A stretch of DNA of 64,000 nt from Flavisolibacter nicotianae (GCF_003628535.1 NZ_RBCI01000009.1:62001-126000); one strand, 5' to 3'. Shown: positions 45,347 to 54,317, counted from the first letter of the stretch. The notes: generated by a model from the letters alone, not told the origin. Translations and numbers: made by a program.

Positions 45347-46858
45347 ATGCAAACCATCTTAATTGTAGACGACGACCGTGATATTTGCTTGCTGCTGAAA
45401 CGCTTTTTAACCCGCCATGGCTATGAAGTACTGGAAGCGTACAGTGGAAAAAAAGCCCTTGAACTGCTGGAAGGAACGCAACCGGACCTTGTGATGTGTG
45501 ACTTTCGCCTGGAGGACATGGAAGGCAATACACTGCTGGCCAAAATTAAAGAACGTTATCTCCATGTGCCGGTGATCATCATGACAGGTTACAGCGATAT
45601 CAAGATCGCGGTAGAAGTGATGAAAATGGGTGCCTTCGATTATATTACCAAGCCCCTCTTCCCGGATGAAATTCTTGTCACCATCAAGAAGGCCCTGGAA
45701 ACACCGCCCGAAGAAAGAGACGCCGTGCGGCAGGAACGTGTCGTGGCAGAACCGGCGAAACCTGCTCCTGCTTCGGCGACGTCGGCCGCAGCACCAAAAG
45801 AAAAAGGCCCGGCCATCACCATTTCAGGCGATTATATCTTTGGCGACACACCGGTCTTCCGCCAATTACTGCAACAAATCGATCTCGTGGCGCCAACCAA
45901 TTATACGGTGATCATTCACGGTGAAAGCGGTAGCGGCAAGGAAGCCATTGCGCAGGAAATTCACAAGCGCAGCAAGCGCAAATCGAAGCCGTTTGTGGCA
46001 ATCGATTGCGGTGCCCTTTCCAAAGAACTGGCCGGCAGCGAACTGTTTGGCCACGAAAAAGGCTCGTTTACCGGTGCCCTGAACCAAAAGGTCGGAAGCT
46101 TTGAAACGGCCAACGGCGGCACCATCTTCCTTGACGAAATTGCCAACCTCTCCTACGACATCCAGGTTTCGCTATTGCGGGTAGTACAGGAGCGCAAAAT
46201 GCGCCGTGTGGGTGGTTTGAAGGATATTGAACTGGATGTGCGCATCATCATCGCCTCCAACGAGCGGCTTTGGGATGCTGTGCGCAGGGGCAAGTTCCGC
46301 GAAGATCTTTATCACCGCTTCAACGAATTCAGCATCGATATTCCACCGCTGCGCCAGCGTCCGGACGATGTGCTGTTATTTGCCAACCACTTCCTGCAGC
46401 AAACGAACATGGAACTGGGCAAGAATATCAAACGCCTGAGCCCTGAAGTAGAGCAGATCTTCCGCAGCTATGTCTGGTACGGAAACCTGCGGGAACTGCG
46501 AAACGTCATCAAGCGGGCAACGCTCCTCTCCGATGGCGAAGAAATTGAACCAAGCGCACTGCCGTTCGAGATCTCTAATTTCAGCAAGCTGCAGTTTGAA
46601 AAGCAGATGCAGCCCGAGCCGGTTACCAGTTCGTTCGCACCGCCGCCGGTTGCTATGAAAGAAGACAGCGATCTGCCGCAACGCGACTTATCGGAAACTT
46701 CATTAAAGGGCGCCAGCATCGACGCCGAGTATGAAATGATTTTGAAAGCGCTGAAAAAAGTCAATTTCAACAAAAGCAAAGCCGCCAAGCTTCTGAACAT
46801 CGACAGAAAGACCCTGTACAATAAGATGAAGCAATACCAGGAATTCAATAACCAGTAA
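45347..46858 (+). CDS. NtrC-family sigma-54-dependent response regulator
   Basis: A 503-residue activator. Receiver 1-120 with phosphoacceptor Asp52 (MCDFRLEDM); an Ala/Pro/Lys linker; AAA+ domain about 160-390 with Walker A GESGSGKE (192-199), Walker B FLDEIA and the sigma-54 contact loop GSFTGA at 239-244 (usual form GAFTGA); and a Fis-type HTH at the C-terminus (SKAAKLLNIDRKTLYNKMKQY). The start at 45347 (MQTILIVDDD) fits the receiver. All active motifs are intact. It lies just after rpoN and before a kinase, its likely partner. Confidence 0.95.
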   Translation: MQTILIVDDDRDICLLLKRFLTRHGYEVLEAYSGKKALELLEGTQPDLVMCDFRLEDMEGNTLLAKIKERYLHVPVIIMTGYSDIKIAVEVMKMGAFDYITKPLFPDEILVTIKKALETPPEERDAVRQERVVAEPAKPAPASATSAAAPKEKGPAITISGDYIFGDTPVFRQLLQQIDLVAPTNYTVIIHGESGSGKEAIAQEIHKRSKRKSKPFVAIDCGALSKELAGSELFGHEKGSFTGALNQKVGSFETANGGTIFLDEIANLSYDIQVSLLRVVQERKMRRVGGLKDIELDVRIIIASNERLWDAVRRGKFREDLYHRFNEFSIDIPPLRQRPDDVLLFANHFLQQTNMELGKNIKRLSPEVEQIFRSYVWYGNLRELRNVIKRATLLSDGEEIEPSALPFEISNFSKLQFEKQMQPEPVTSSFAPPPVAMKEDSDLPQRDLSETSLKGASIDAEYEMILKALKKVNFNKSKAAKLLNIDRKTLYNKMKQYQEFNNQ

Positions 46859-46874
46859 GTGTTTCTAGTCCATT

Positions 46875-47360
46875 ATGTCCGAGATCCATTCAGTGCCGCC
46901 AGCCTCGGAGCGAATGATAAGGGAAGCGGAGCGAAAGCTGGTCAACACCAACGCCATATTTAAAAAAGCGCTGGCGCAATTCAGTAAAGATCTGCGTAAA
47001 GGAATTGCACTTCGCTGCGACGACCTTCCGGCTGTGCAGGGAGCAGAAGCCGACTTTGAAGCCGTTTTTTCGCTGTTGCTGCAGACCATTCTGCAGCGCA
47101 GGGCAAACGTATCCAGGTTGTTTCTCCATGTTCATTGCACGTCGGAAGATATCGACACGGACAACGCGGCGGGATTGAAGCAATTCAGCATTCAATTCAA
47201 CACCAACATCAGTCCGTGTGCGGATTGGTTACAACAAAACGAACAACAATTAACAAACGTGGCAGCGATCCTGCTTCGAAATGGAGGCCGCCTTTTGGTA
47301 AACCAGTTAAAGACTACAGGTTGTATCTTTTCGGTTTCCTTACCCGGCAAAACTTTGTAA
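46875..47360 (+). CDS. Small protein resembling a degenerate kinase ATPase domain
   Basis: A 161-residue soluble protein between the NtrC-type regulator and the REC-PAS-kinase gene, three bases before the latter. The stretch ALRCDDLPAVQGAEADFEAV followed by FSLLLQTILQRR has the spacing of the HATPase N-box helix, and the C-terminus (a glycine followed by FSVSLP) resembles the last HATPase strand. But the phosphoacceptor His, the N-box Asn and the glycine boxes are missing. It may be a pseudokinase that modulates signalling. The resemblance is weak and not a firm family call. Confidence 0.6.
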   Translation: MSEIHSVPPASERMIREAERKLVNTNAIFKKALAQFSKDLRKGIALRCDDLPAVQGAEADFEAVFSLLLQTILQRRANVSRLFLHVHCTSEDIDTDNAAGLKQFSIQFNTNISPCADWLQQNEQQLTNVAAILLRNGGRLLVNQLKTTGCIFSVSLPGKTL

Positions 47361-47363
47361 ACT

Positions 47364-48812
47364 ATGGCGATTACCGATGACGTGATAAAGGTTTTGATCA
47401 TCGATGATGATGAAGATGATTTTTTCATCACGTCCGATTATATGAAAGGCATTGAAGAGTACAAGCTGAAGATCGACTGGGCCTATAAATTCAACGAAGC
47501 CGTTGAGTTGCTCCGCAAAAAAGCCTACGATGTTTATTTTGTAGATTATCGCCTGGGTGCAAAGACCGGGCTGGATTTTCTGCGGGACGCCATGGAGACC
47601 GGTGCGGAAGAACCGATCATCCTGCTAACCGGTAAGGGCAATAAGACCATCGACGTCGAAGCCATGCAGATGGGTGCCACCGATTACCTGGTCAAAACGG
47701 AATTGACAACAGAAAAACTGGAGCGCTGTATTCGTTATTCACTCGAGCGAACAACGTACCTAAAGGCACTTCGGGCCAACGAAGTCAAATACCGCAGCAT
47801 TTTTGAACTGTCGAAAGACGCAGTCTTTATTTCCGATAAAGACCTTTTTTTTAAAGACTGCAACCCTGCCACCGCCATTTTACTCGGTTATTCCAAAGAA
47901 GAATTGCGCAGCCTTTCGATGTATGACCTGATCAGCGACGACAACGACAGGGTGCTGTTACAGTTCCGGATGGAAAATGAAGGGCAACTGGCCGACCTTG
48001 AAGTGGAAATTCAAACCAAGGAAGGAGAAAAAAAATCCTGCATCCTGTCGGTGACTGCTACCGTCGATAAAGAAAGTACCTACCAGGGACTGATCCACGA
48101 TATTACCAACTTACGCCGGGCCGAAAAAGCCAACCTGATGGTGGAAAAACTGGGTGCGACCGGGCGCCTTGTCCGGACGCTGGCACATGAAGTACGCAAC
48201 CCGCTCAACAACATCAACATGTCGGTAGAGCAATTGGCGCACAGCGGTACGGAAAACGAGGAAAATACCCTCTTCCTCGACATTATCCAGCGCAACAGCA
48301 AACGCATTGGCGACATCATCACCGAACTGCTCGATACGGCCCGTCCAACAGAACTGACGTTTGATAAACACTCGCTGCAGTCGATCATGGACGAAGCCAT
48401 TGCGGAAGCACTCGACCGCATCACCCTGCAGCGCATCAACATGCAGATCCGCTATGCGAATTCTCCCTGTTACATCATGGCCAACAAGGAAAAGCTGCGC
48501 ATTGCTTTTTTGAACATCATCATCAACGCCGTAGAAGCTATGGAGCCCGGCAACGGCATCCTGGCCATCAGTATCGACACCTCAAAGAATCTTCACACAG
48601 TCGTCATTCGCGACAACGGTTGCGGTATTCCGGAAGAAAATCTTTCCCGCCTGTTTGAACCCTATTTTACATCGAAACGAAATGGAATGGGGCTGGGGCT
48701 GGCTGCTACGCTGAACATTCTCCAGTCGCACCGAGCCAATATTGATGTCAGTTCTGCATTAAAGCAGGGAACAACATTTACCATCAGCTTTCCTGCCGTG
48801 TCCGATCATTAA
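47364..48812 (+). CDS. REC-PAS-histidine kinase
   Basis: A 482-residue soluble kinase with an N-terminal receiver (1-125, acidic IDDDEDD, phosphoacceptor Asp61), a PAS domain (about 140-250), HisKA with His275 (TLAHEVRNPLNNIN) and a full HATPase (N-box near 378, DNGCGI, GMGLGLAAT). No membrane segment, so it senses a cytoplasmic or relayed signal. The N-terminal receiver can take a phosphoryl group from another kinase. It is probably the sensor for the NtrC-type regulator upstream in the same operon. Confidence 0.93.
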   Translation: MAITDDVIKVLIIDDDEDDFFITSDYMKGIEEYKLKIDWAYKFNEAVELLRKKAYDVYFVDYRLGAKTGLDFLRDAMETGAEEPIILLTGKGNKTIDVEAMQMGATDYLVKTELTTEKLERCIRYSLERTTYLKALRANEVKYRSIFELSKDAVFISDKDLFFKDCNPATAILLGYSKEELRSLSMYDLISDDNDRVLLQFRMENEGQLADLEVEIQTKEGEKKSCILSVTATVDKESTYQGLIHDITNLRRAEKANLMVEKLGATGRLVRTLAHEVRNPLNNINMSVEQLAHSGTENEENTLFLDIIQRNSKRIGDIITELLDTARPTELTFDKHSLQSIMDEAIAEALDRITLQRINMQIRYANSPCYIMANKEKLRIAFLNIIINAVEAMEPGNGILAISIDTSKNLHTVVIRDNGCGIPEENLSRLFEPYFTSKRNGMGLGLAATLNILQSHRANIDVSSALKQGTTFTISFPAVSDH

Positions 48813-49102
48813 TCTACGATCGTATTTCGCTTGCTGTGCATCATGTGGTAAAGCATTCCCCCGACAAACGGAATTGCGATCACCGCAATCAGCCAAAATT
48901 TTTTTTGACTGCCTTCAAGGGTGTCGGTTTTTGCCACTTCGAAAACAGACCAGACCCAACAGACAACCATCAGAAACGCACCGGCAAGCGTCAGGAAATC
49001 GGCAACCTGGCTATTCCGGCTTGATCGCATTGCAAGCGCAAAAAGATGCAACAATACCGCGGCAAGGCCGGTCAGGAACAAGGGGTGTCGAATGTTAGCC
49101 AT
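48809..49102 (-). CDS. PLDc_N-like small membrane protein
   Basis: A 97-residue inner-membrane protein with three hydrophobic helices (about 6-26, 36-55, 70-90). The ending GSQKKFWLIAVIAIPFVGGM followed by LYHMM fits the phospholipase D N-terminal-like (PF13396) module found as stand-alone proteins. Start set at 49102 rather than an in-frame TTG. Its stop overlaps the end of the kinase gene by four bases, tail to tail. Function unknown. Confidence 0.75.
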   Translation of the reverse strand: MANIRHPLFLTGLAAVLLHLFALAMRSSRNSQVADFLTLAGAFLMVVCWVWSVFEVAKTDTLEGSQKKFWLIAVIAIPFVGGMLYHMMHSKRNTIVD

Positions 49103-49211
49103 ACTGAACAATTTTTAAGGCTGTAAATCCCGCATAGCTTTTTGTTGGGCAAAAAATCTGTGCCATTCGCAGGCTGTAGCAGGGAATTTCTTTTCTATGG
49201 TTTCAGAAGAA

Positions 49212-50135
49212 TTATAATGTCAGCCTCGACTGCGGGATTTCTTTTTCTTCCCGCTTGATGATGAAAACGGCTGTTGACTTGGCGCGGATGCCATGCCCGC
49301 TTTCCAGCGCAAAGGCTTTGGTAAACTCTGCCCCGAAATACAAAATGATGGAAGAATAATACACCCAGGTTAAAATGATGATGATGGAGGCCGCGGTTCC
49401 GTACGTGACATCGAGTTTGGAGTGGCCAAGGTAAATGCCGATGATGTAGCGGCCTGCGAGGAACAAAACCGAAGTAAACAATGATCCTACCAGTGCGTCG
49501 CGCCACGAAATGACGGCATCAGGAAGCACTTTATAGATGACCATAAAAAGGCCGGTAATGGAGATCAGCAGCACGATAACGTTAACGGTATTGACAAGGT
49601 AAATGGTATAGTCGGGAAAATGCCTGGTGAGTTTATCATCCAACACGGAAAGCAAGGTGCTGACGATCAGTGAAAAGATCAGCAGGAATCCTAGCGCCAG
49701 TACCAGCACGAACGACAACAGCCGGTTAATAAGGTATTTTAACCATCCCTTTTTGGGTTTAGCCTTCACCGACCAAACAAAATTGATCGATCCCTGGATT
49801 TCTGTAAAAACACCGGTGGCCCCAATGAACAGGGCAATGGCGCCGATGACCGTTCCGATAGTAGAATGATGGGAGCGTTGCACATTGGCAATAATGTCCT
49901 GTATCTGCAGGGCGGCGCTGTTCCCCACAAGCAGCCGTATCTCGTCATACACCCTCCCCTGCACAGCGTCCCGCCCAAAAATGTAGCCAACAAGAGAGAT
50001 CACGATGATCAGCAAGGGAGCAACGGCAAAGATGGTGTAGTAACTCAGCGACGCCGCGAGTTTCATACAGCCGTCTTCCGAGAAACTATCAGCTGCCTGC
50101 ATCAAAATCTTCCATGCTTTTTTCAGAAAATTCAT
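49212..50135 (-). CDS. YihY/BrkB-family inner-membrane protein
   Basis: A 307-residue protein with six membrane helices, typical of the YihY/virulence factor BrkB (UPF0761) family. The N-terminal DGCMKLAASLSYYTIFAVAP near 21-40 is its signature. An older label as RNase BN is wrong for the family. Role unclear; often seen with stress genes. The acidic-basic C-terminal tail is cytoplasmic. Confidence 0.9.
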   Translation of the reverse strand: MNFLKKAWKILMQAADSFSEDGCMKLAASLSYYTIFAVAPLLIIVISLVGYIFGRDAVQGRVYDEIRLLVGNSAALQIQDIIANVQRSHHSTIGTVIGAIALFIGATGVFTEIQGSINFVWSVKAKPKKGWLKYLINRLLSFVLVLALGFLLIFSLIVSTLLSVLDDKLTRHFPDYTIYLVNTVNVIVLLISITGLFMVIYKVLPDAVISWRDALVGSLFTSVLFLAGRYIIGIYLGHSKLDVTYGTAASIIIILTWVYYSSIILYFGAEFTKAFALESGHGIRAKSTAVFIIKREEKEIPQSRLTL

Positions 50136-50247
50136 TGCTTCTGGATATAAATGACTTGCCGGAAAGAATGAGGCAAATTAACGCAGCTTTGGTAGAACGG
50201 CAAGACAAATTGTTTGCCTGTATTCAAAGCACTTGAACAGGACCTGC

Positions 50248-50279
50248 ATAAAAAAACGCCTTGTGATGGCAAGGCGTTT
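50248..50279 (-). terminator. Terminator after the copper-binding protein gene
   Basis: AAACGCCTTG pairs perfectly with CAAGGCGTTT around a six-base loop; on the minus strand the stem runs into seven Ts. It ends the gene at 50318-50644. Confidence 0.87.
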
Positions 50280-50317
50280 CGCAATTGTTGAAAGAAATCA
50301 GGTTCGCAAAAAATGTT

Positions 50318-50644
50318 TCAGGCCAGAGTAAAATCGCTCAGATGGTTAGCACACTCACGACAAATTCTTGCGCATTCTTTAAAAGAGGATCCGTGATGAC
50401 TTTCGCAAATTTCGGCGCATTCTTCGCAAATGCCTACACACAAAAGCGCCATGTTTTTACTGTTGACCGAGCCGGTTTTTAACGCATGAAAGGTACCGAG
50501 GCAAATGTGTGCACATTCGTCGAGCACATTGACCACTTTCTTGGAAATATAATTCCGGATAGACTGGATGTCAATCAGAAGATTCTCGCACTTGATCCAT
50601 GCATTAAAAGCAGCATTGGTATGAAAACTTTTGATCGTTAGCAT
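50318..50644 (-). CDS. Four-helix-bundle copper-binding (Csp-like) protein
   Basis: A 108-residue cytoplasmic protein with cysteines regularly spaced along helices: CENLL, CAHIC, CVGICEECAEIC and CARICREC. This is the pattern of the DUF326/Csp copper-storage family, whose bundle interior binds many Cu(I). No signal peptide, so it is more like Csp3 than exported Csp1. It is monocistronic. Copper storage is inferred from the family. Confidence 0.87.
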   Translation of the reverse strand: MLTIKSFHTNAAFNAWIKCENLLIDIQSIRNYISKKVVNVLDECAHICLGTFHALKTGSVNSKNMALLCVGICEECAEICESHHGSSFKECARICRECANHLSDFTLA

Positions 50645-50866
50645 TTCTGTATTTTTTGGCTAAGGGGTTGGAAAATGGGTAGACGGACCGGTAACACGGC
50701 AACAGTTCAGAAACGTCGCCGCAAAGCGTACCGAACTCATAAAAAGCGAATAACCTGCCAATTTTTTTTAAACGGCAAAAGCCTTCCTGATCCGGGTTTG
50801 CTGAGTAGAGTTTTCCCCAAAAGGTGCTGCCCCGCTTCCGCAGGGCAGCAATATCAACGAACAAAT

Positions 50867-51325
50867 TTATTTATTGGCAGCCTGCATATCCCGCAAGCGC
50901 CGCACTTCATCGTGGCCGGTTTTCAGTGTTGCTTTCTGGCGAACGAGCAGGTCGCGGAGCGAAGGTTCCAGTTCCACATCGGCATTCAGTGCCAGATCGT
51001 ATGCCTTTTGCGCGGCATCCTCGCCAAACTCACAGTTGTCCAAAATGGTCTTGCGGTCCTTACCCGCGATGGCAGCTTTCAGGTCCATCCAGACGCGGTA
51101 TATCTTTCCGGAATTGGTTGTTCCCTGTGCAGGGTCACCACCCAGACGTCCTACTTCACTTGTCAATTCCTGCGCATATTCGCGGCTTTCGCTGACATAG
51201 CGGGAGAACAAGGCTTTCAAATCAGCATCTGTATCTTTCAATTCATCAATCGCTTTTTCATATCCTACAACGCGGTCGTGGTTGATACGGACAAGGTCGT
51301 TCAAAATGCTTACAATCTTTTCCAT
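50867..51325 (-). CDS. PA2169-like four-helix-bundle protein (DUF2383)
   Basis: A 152-residue helical protein starting MEKIVSILNDLVRINHDRV, with the ferritin-like DUF2383 layout, glutamates and histidines at heptad-like places (NHDRVVGYEKAIDEL; AQKAYDLAL). PA2169-family proteins are stress-associated; metal binding is possible but unproven. I set the start at 51325 because the upstream extension looks non-coding. Confidence 0.85.
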   Translation of the reverse strand: MEKIVSILNDLVRINHDRVVGYEKAIDELKDTDADLKALFSRYVSESREYAQELTSEVGRLGGDPAQGTTNSGKIYRVWMDLKAAIAGKDRKTILDNCEFGEDAAQKAYDLALNADVELEPSLRDLLVRQKATLKTGHDEVRRLRDMQAANK

Positions 51326-51478
51326 AATTCGCTTTTGAAAGCAAGGGTAAAAAATCATACCCGTTTCGGTCGCCTTCGCAACGGAACGGTACTGAGAAAG
51401 ACACCACTGTTTTTTTGCCTAGCAAGGCCCTGTTGTAAAAACAAATCCTAAACTCAACACTTCCTTTTTGGCCTTGCG

Positions 51479-51494
51479 TGGCGAACAATTTGCA
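51479..51494 (+). promoter_or_regulatory. Candidate sigma-54 (-24/-12) promoter of the Lys-rich protein gene
   Basis: TGGCGAACAATTTGCA keeps the GG and GC dinucleotides at the required 12-base distance plus TTGCA, 58 bases upstream of the ATG at 51552. The -24 half is imperfect. About two such core matches are expected by chance in the window. Confidence 0.3.
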
Positions 51495-51551
51495 CAAACT
51501 GGTACAATAGTTTCATGCCTTTGTTTTATTACTAACTCAAAATCTCCTATT

Positions 51552-51926
51552 ATGGCCAAGTATTCAAAAGGTGCAGGCGAGAAAGTAGAAAAAGCCATGC
51601 ACGAACGCAAAGAAGGAACGCTGAAAAGTGGTCGCAGTGGCAAAAAAGTAACCTCCCGCAAACAAGCCATTGCCATTGGTTTGTCTGAAGCGAGAGAAAA
51701 AGGCGCAAAAGTGCCGGCAAAAAAAGGCGCTGCGAAAAAAGGTGCGACGAAAAAGAGCACATCGAAAAAATCAGCTTCGAAAAAAGGCGCAACCAAAAAA
51801 TCGGCTACAAAACGATCGGCTACAAAGAAAAGCACCACCAAAAAAAGCACAGCGAAGAAAGCCAGTGCGAAGAAAGGTGCTACGAAAAAAAGCAGCAGCC
51901 GCAAGACAGCCGCAAAGAAATCTTAA
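51552..51926 (+). CDS. DUF6496-type protein with a lysine-rich histone-like tail
   Basis: A 124-residue, very basic protein. The N-terminal ~55 residues (MAKYSKGAGEKVEKAMHERK, then a SGRSGKKVTSRKQAIAIG-like stretch) match a conserved bacterial domain of unknown function. The rest is repeats of KK with Ser/Ala/Thr/Gly, like H1-type bacterial proteins that coat DNA. It starts at 51552 because the conserved domain begins there. DNA binding is inferred from charge. It is convergent with topoisomerase IB, sharing a bidirectional terminator. Confidence 0.85.
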   Translation: MAKYSKGAGEKVEKAMHERKEGTLKSGRSGKKVTSRKQAIAIGLSEAREKGAKVPAKKGAAKKGATKKSTSKKSASKKGATKKSATKRSATKKSTTKKSTAKKASAKKGATKKSSSRKTAAKKS

Positions 51927-51930
51927 GCAG

Positions 51931-51967
51931 AAAGATCCAACAGCATTTTACAGCCTGTTGGATCTTT
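51931..51967 (+). terminator. Bidirectional terminator between the Lys-rich protein and topoisomerase genes
   Basis: A perfect 13-bp stem (51931-51943 with 51955-51967; core GATCCAACAG) with an 11-base loop and a T-run on the plus strand. It serves two convergent genes. Confidence 0.87.
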
Positions 51968-51968
51968 T

Positions 51969-53051
51969 TTACACCAATTCTTCCAGGATTTTCATCAACA
52001 GCCGCTCTTCGGATGTCAAACCACTCAGGTGATCATCCTTTTCAATTTTGTCCAATTCTTTCAGGTATTTGTGAAGCGCCTGCTCTTCGTAAAGCCGGAT
52101 GATACCGGGATGCACGTAATATTTTTTACAGACCGTTCTCGTATTGCCCAGCTTCTGACTGACTTCATCCAAAGCTGCAACAATATTTTTTTTACAATCG
52201 GCCTCGTTTCCGGGATCGTCCATCGTACAAAACGTTTGCAAAATATGCAGCGTTCCCGCCCATGTGCGAAAATCTTTCGCTGTGAATTCGCCACCGCCGG
52301 CTTCTTTGACATAGCGGTTCACCATGCCCGAATCAATGGAATGCCGCTCGCCATCGCTGCCGAAATATTGAAACAATTCTTTGCCGGGAATGTCTTTGCA
52401 CATTTGCACAAGTCTTGCAAGTTTGCGGTTGCGCAGCGTAATGTTGTGATAGATTCCTTTTTTTCCCTTGAAAGAAAAATGGACCGTACTGCCATCGACT
52501 TTTACGTGCTTGTCCTTTAGCGTAGTCAGGCCGTAGGAGCCATAAAGTTTTTCGTAATCGTCGTTTCCCACCCGGATAAAAGTCCGCTCCATCAGGCTCA
52601 CCACAGTTGCCAGCACTTTCTCCTCTGTCAATTCCTTTTTCGCCAGGTCTTCTTCCACTTTCAGCCGAATGGAAGGGAGAACTTTTCCAAATTCGAACAA
52701 CCGGTGAAACTTGGTTTCGTTTCGCAGCGACTCCCACTGCGGATGGTAACGGTACTGCTTACGGTTTCTTGCATCGTAACCCGTTGCCTGGATATGCCCA
52801 TTCTCTTTTTTACAGATCCACACTTGCGTCCAGGCCGGAGGAATCGCCAGCTTTTTAATGCGCTCCAGCGTGGCTTCATCTCTGACCAAATCCCCTCCAT
52901 CATAATAGGCAAAACCGGTTCCCTTTTTTTGACGCAGGATGCCAAGGTCTTTGTCGCTGACATATACCAGGTCAGCAGCCTTGGCCGCCTTTGTATAATC
53001 CCTGTCTATTTTCAAAAACTCTTTGTGTGAGAGTTCGACCGCTTTTTCCAT
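51969..53051 (-). CDS. DNA topoisomerase IB (poxvirus-like)
   Basis: A 360-residue type IB topoisomerase, which relaxes supercoils through a 3'-phosphotyrosine. The N-terminal domain (about 1-130) precedes the catalytic core, with RVGNDDYEKLYGSYGLTTL (first catalytic Arg/Lys region), AKDFRTWAGT (second Arg) and the active-site Tyr in CKKYYVHPGI near 316. Bacterial versions are patchy and often linked to stress or repair genes; here it sits near Ku and LigD. It follows a low-affinity iron permease-like gene by five bases. Confidence 0.94.
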   Translation of the reverse strand: MEKAVELSHKEFLKIDRDYTKAAKAADLVYVSDKDLGILRQKKGTGFAYYDGGDLVRDEATLERIKKLAIPPAWTQVWICKKENGHIQATGYDARNRKQYRYHPQWESLRNETKFHRLFEFGKVLPSIRLKVEEDLAKKELTEEKVLATVVSLMERTFIRVGNDDYEKLYGSYGLTTLKDKHVKVDGSTVHFSFKGKKGIYHNITLRNRKLARLVQMCKDIPGKELFQYFGSDGERHSIDSGMVNRYVKEAGGGEFTAKDFRTWAGTLHILQTFCTMDDPGNEADCKKNIVAALDEVSQKLGNTRTVCKKYYVHPGIIRLYEEQALHKYLKELDKIEKDDHLSGLTSEERLLMKILEELV

Positions 53052-53056
53052 GCTGT

Positions 53057-53596
53057 TTAATTCGGGGACTGCTGTTTCGCTTCGTCGTGTTGGCGAATGC
53101 TGCGTTTATGCTCGTGCATTTCCCTGGCTTCATCTACCGAGTGCGAACTGTGCAGATCATTTTGTTCTTTGGCCAGATCGGAAAGGCGGACGTAGAATTT
53201 TTTCAGTATTTCCAGTTCGTCCTGCGACAGGTCTTCAACAACAATGAGACGATTGCTGGCCCTTTCTTCTGCTGCGATCAGCTCATTCAGCTTCAGTTGG
53301 ATGGCCAGGGAATCTTTGTTCTGCGACTGCTGGATGATGAATACCATTAAAAACGTGACAATGGTTGTTCCTGTATTAATGACTAGTTGCCAGGTATCCG
53401 AGAAATGAAAAATGGGTCCAGTCACCCCCCAGGCAACAATGATCAGAACGGCCAGCAAAAAAGAAGTCGAAGAGCCGGCAACCTTCGTGATCCGAGCAGC
53501 CATTCTTTCAAACCAGATCTTAAAGCCTTTTTTTTGTTTCTGTTTCATGCCAAGCGCCCTTTCTACTGTCGACGGGCTGGGGCCGTATTTGTCCAT
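53057..53596 (-). CDS. Low-affinity iron permease-like membrane protein
   Basis: A 179-residue protein with two membrane helices (about 44-64 and 72-92), a TNT-like turn (NTGTTIVTFLMVF) and a QQSQNKD segment followed by a coiled-coil tail, as in the low-affinity iron permease (PF04120) family. True iron transport is doubtful for the bacterial members. It is upstream of, and five bases from, the topoisomerase gene. Confidence 0.85.
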   Translation of the reverse strand: MDKYGPSPSTVERALGMKQKQKKGFKIWFERMAARITKVAGSSTSFLLAVLIIVAWGVTGPIFHFSDTWQLVINTGTTIVTFLMVFIIQQSQNKDSLAIQLKLNELIAAEERASNRLIVVEDLSQDELEILKKFYVRLSDLAKEQNDLHSSHSVDEAREMHEHKRSIRQHDEAKQQSPN

Positions 53597-53618
53597 ATCG
53601 CGATATTTTCTCTATAAA

Positions 53619-53650
53619 TGAAAAAGCCAGACCAAATTTGATCCGGCTTT
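53619..53650 (-). terminator. Terminator after the YciE-like gene
   Basis: On the minus strand AAAGCCGGATCA pairs imperfectly with TGGTCTGGCTTT, followed by TTCATTT; it lies 41 bases after the stop of the gene at 53691-54317. Confidence 0.75.
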
Positions 53651-53690
53651 CTCAGGCGTTGCAACCATCTGTCGAAAAACAATGGTTTTC

Positions 53691-54317
53691 TTACTCGTTT
53701 TCTTCGCTTTCTGCACCCACGTTGATACCGCTCTCAGCCAGTTGGGTCAGTAACTGGTCGGCATTTTTTTCTTCGTTCAGCGTTGCTAACAGCAGGTTGG
53801 CGATGTTGTTTTTACCCATTGTTTTTGCCAGTTGTACCAAGCTGCCGTAGGCGGCTATTTCATAGTGCTCCACCTTCTGCGCGGCGATGATCATGCCTGC
53901 ATCCCGCACCATAGAACCTTTGGGTAATTCTTCCATCAGGCTTTGCGCCTCTTTCACCAGCCCTTCCATGGCATCGCATTTCTTTGCTTTGGCTGCCATA
54001 CCCAGGAGCTCAAAAACGCTTTCGATTCGCTTAATTTGTCCCTCGGTTTCGGCCAGGTGGTTTTCAAAGGCAGCGGCGAGTTCCTGCGAGGTGGCTGCCT
54101 TGCGCATCTTTGGCAAAGCCTTCGTCAGGTGTTTTTCGGCCCAGTAAATGTCTTTCAGCTCATCTAAAAACAATTCGTTCAGCATCGTCTCATCGCTCTT
54201 TTGTGCAGCACCGTTGGTGCGTCGGGATGTAGCCGCCGCCCCGGAGGATTTACCAGCCGTCTTAGTAGTTGTCGCGGTTTGCCGTGAAGCCGGTTTTGCT
54301 ACTGAATTTCTTGGCAT
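53691..54317 (-). CDS. YciE/YciF-like ferritin-like stress protein (DUF892)
   Basis: A 208-residue protein with a disordered, Ala/Thr/Ser/Lys-rich N-terminus (1-40) and a four-helix DUF892 domain. Diagnostic elements are LFLDELKDIYWAEKHLTKALPKM near 49-71, the ENHLAETEGQIKRIE metal-ligand helix near 85-99 and KVEHYEIAAYGSL near 148-160. The His and Glu ligands of a di-metal site are intact. In E. coli the yciGFE genes belong to the RpoS/stress regulon. Confidence 0.93.
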   Translation of the reverse strand: MPRNSVAKPASRQTATTTKTAGKSSGAAATSRRTNGAAQKSDETMLNELFLDELKDIYWAEKHLTKALPKMRKAATSQELAAAFENHLAETEGQIKRIESVFELLGMAAKAKKCDAMEGLVKEAQSLMEELPKGSMVRDAGMIIAAQKVEHYEIAAYGSLVQLAKTMGKNNIANLLLATLNEEKNADQLLTQLAESGINVGAESEENE

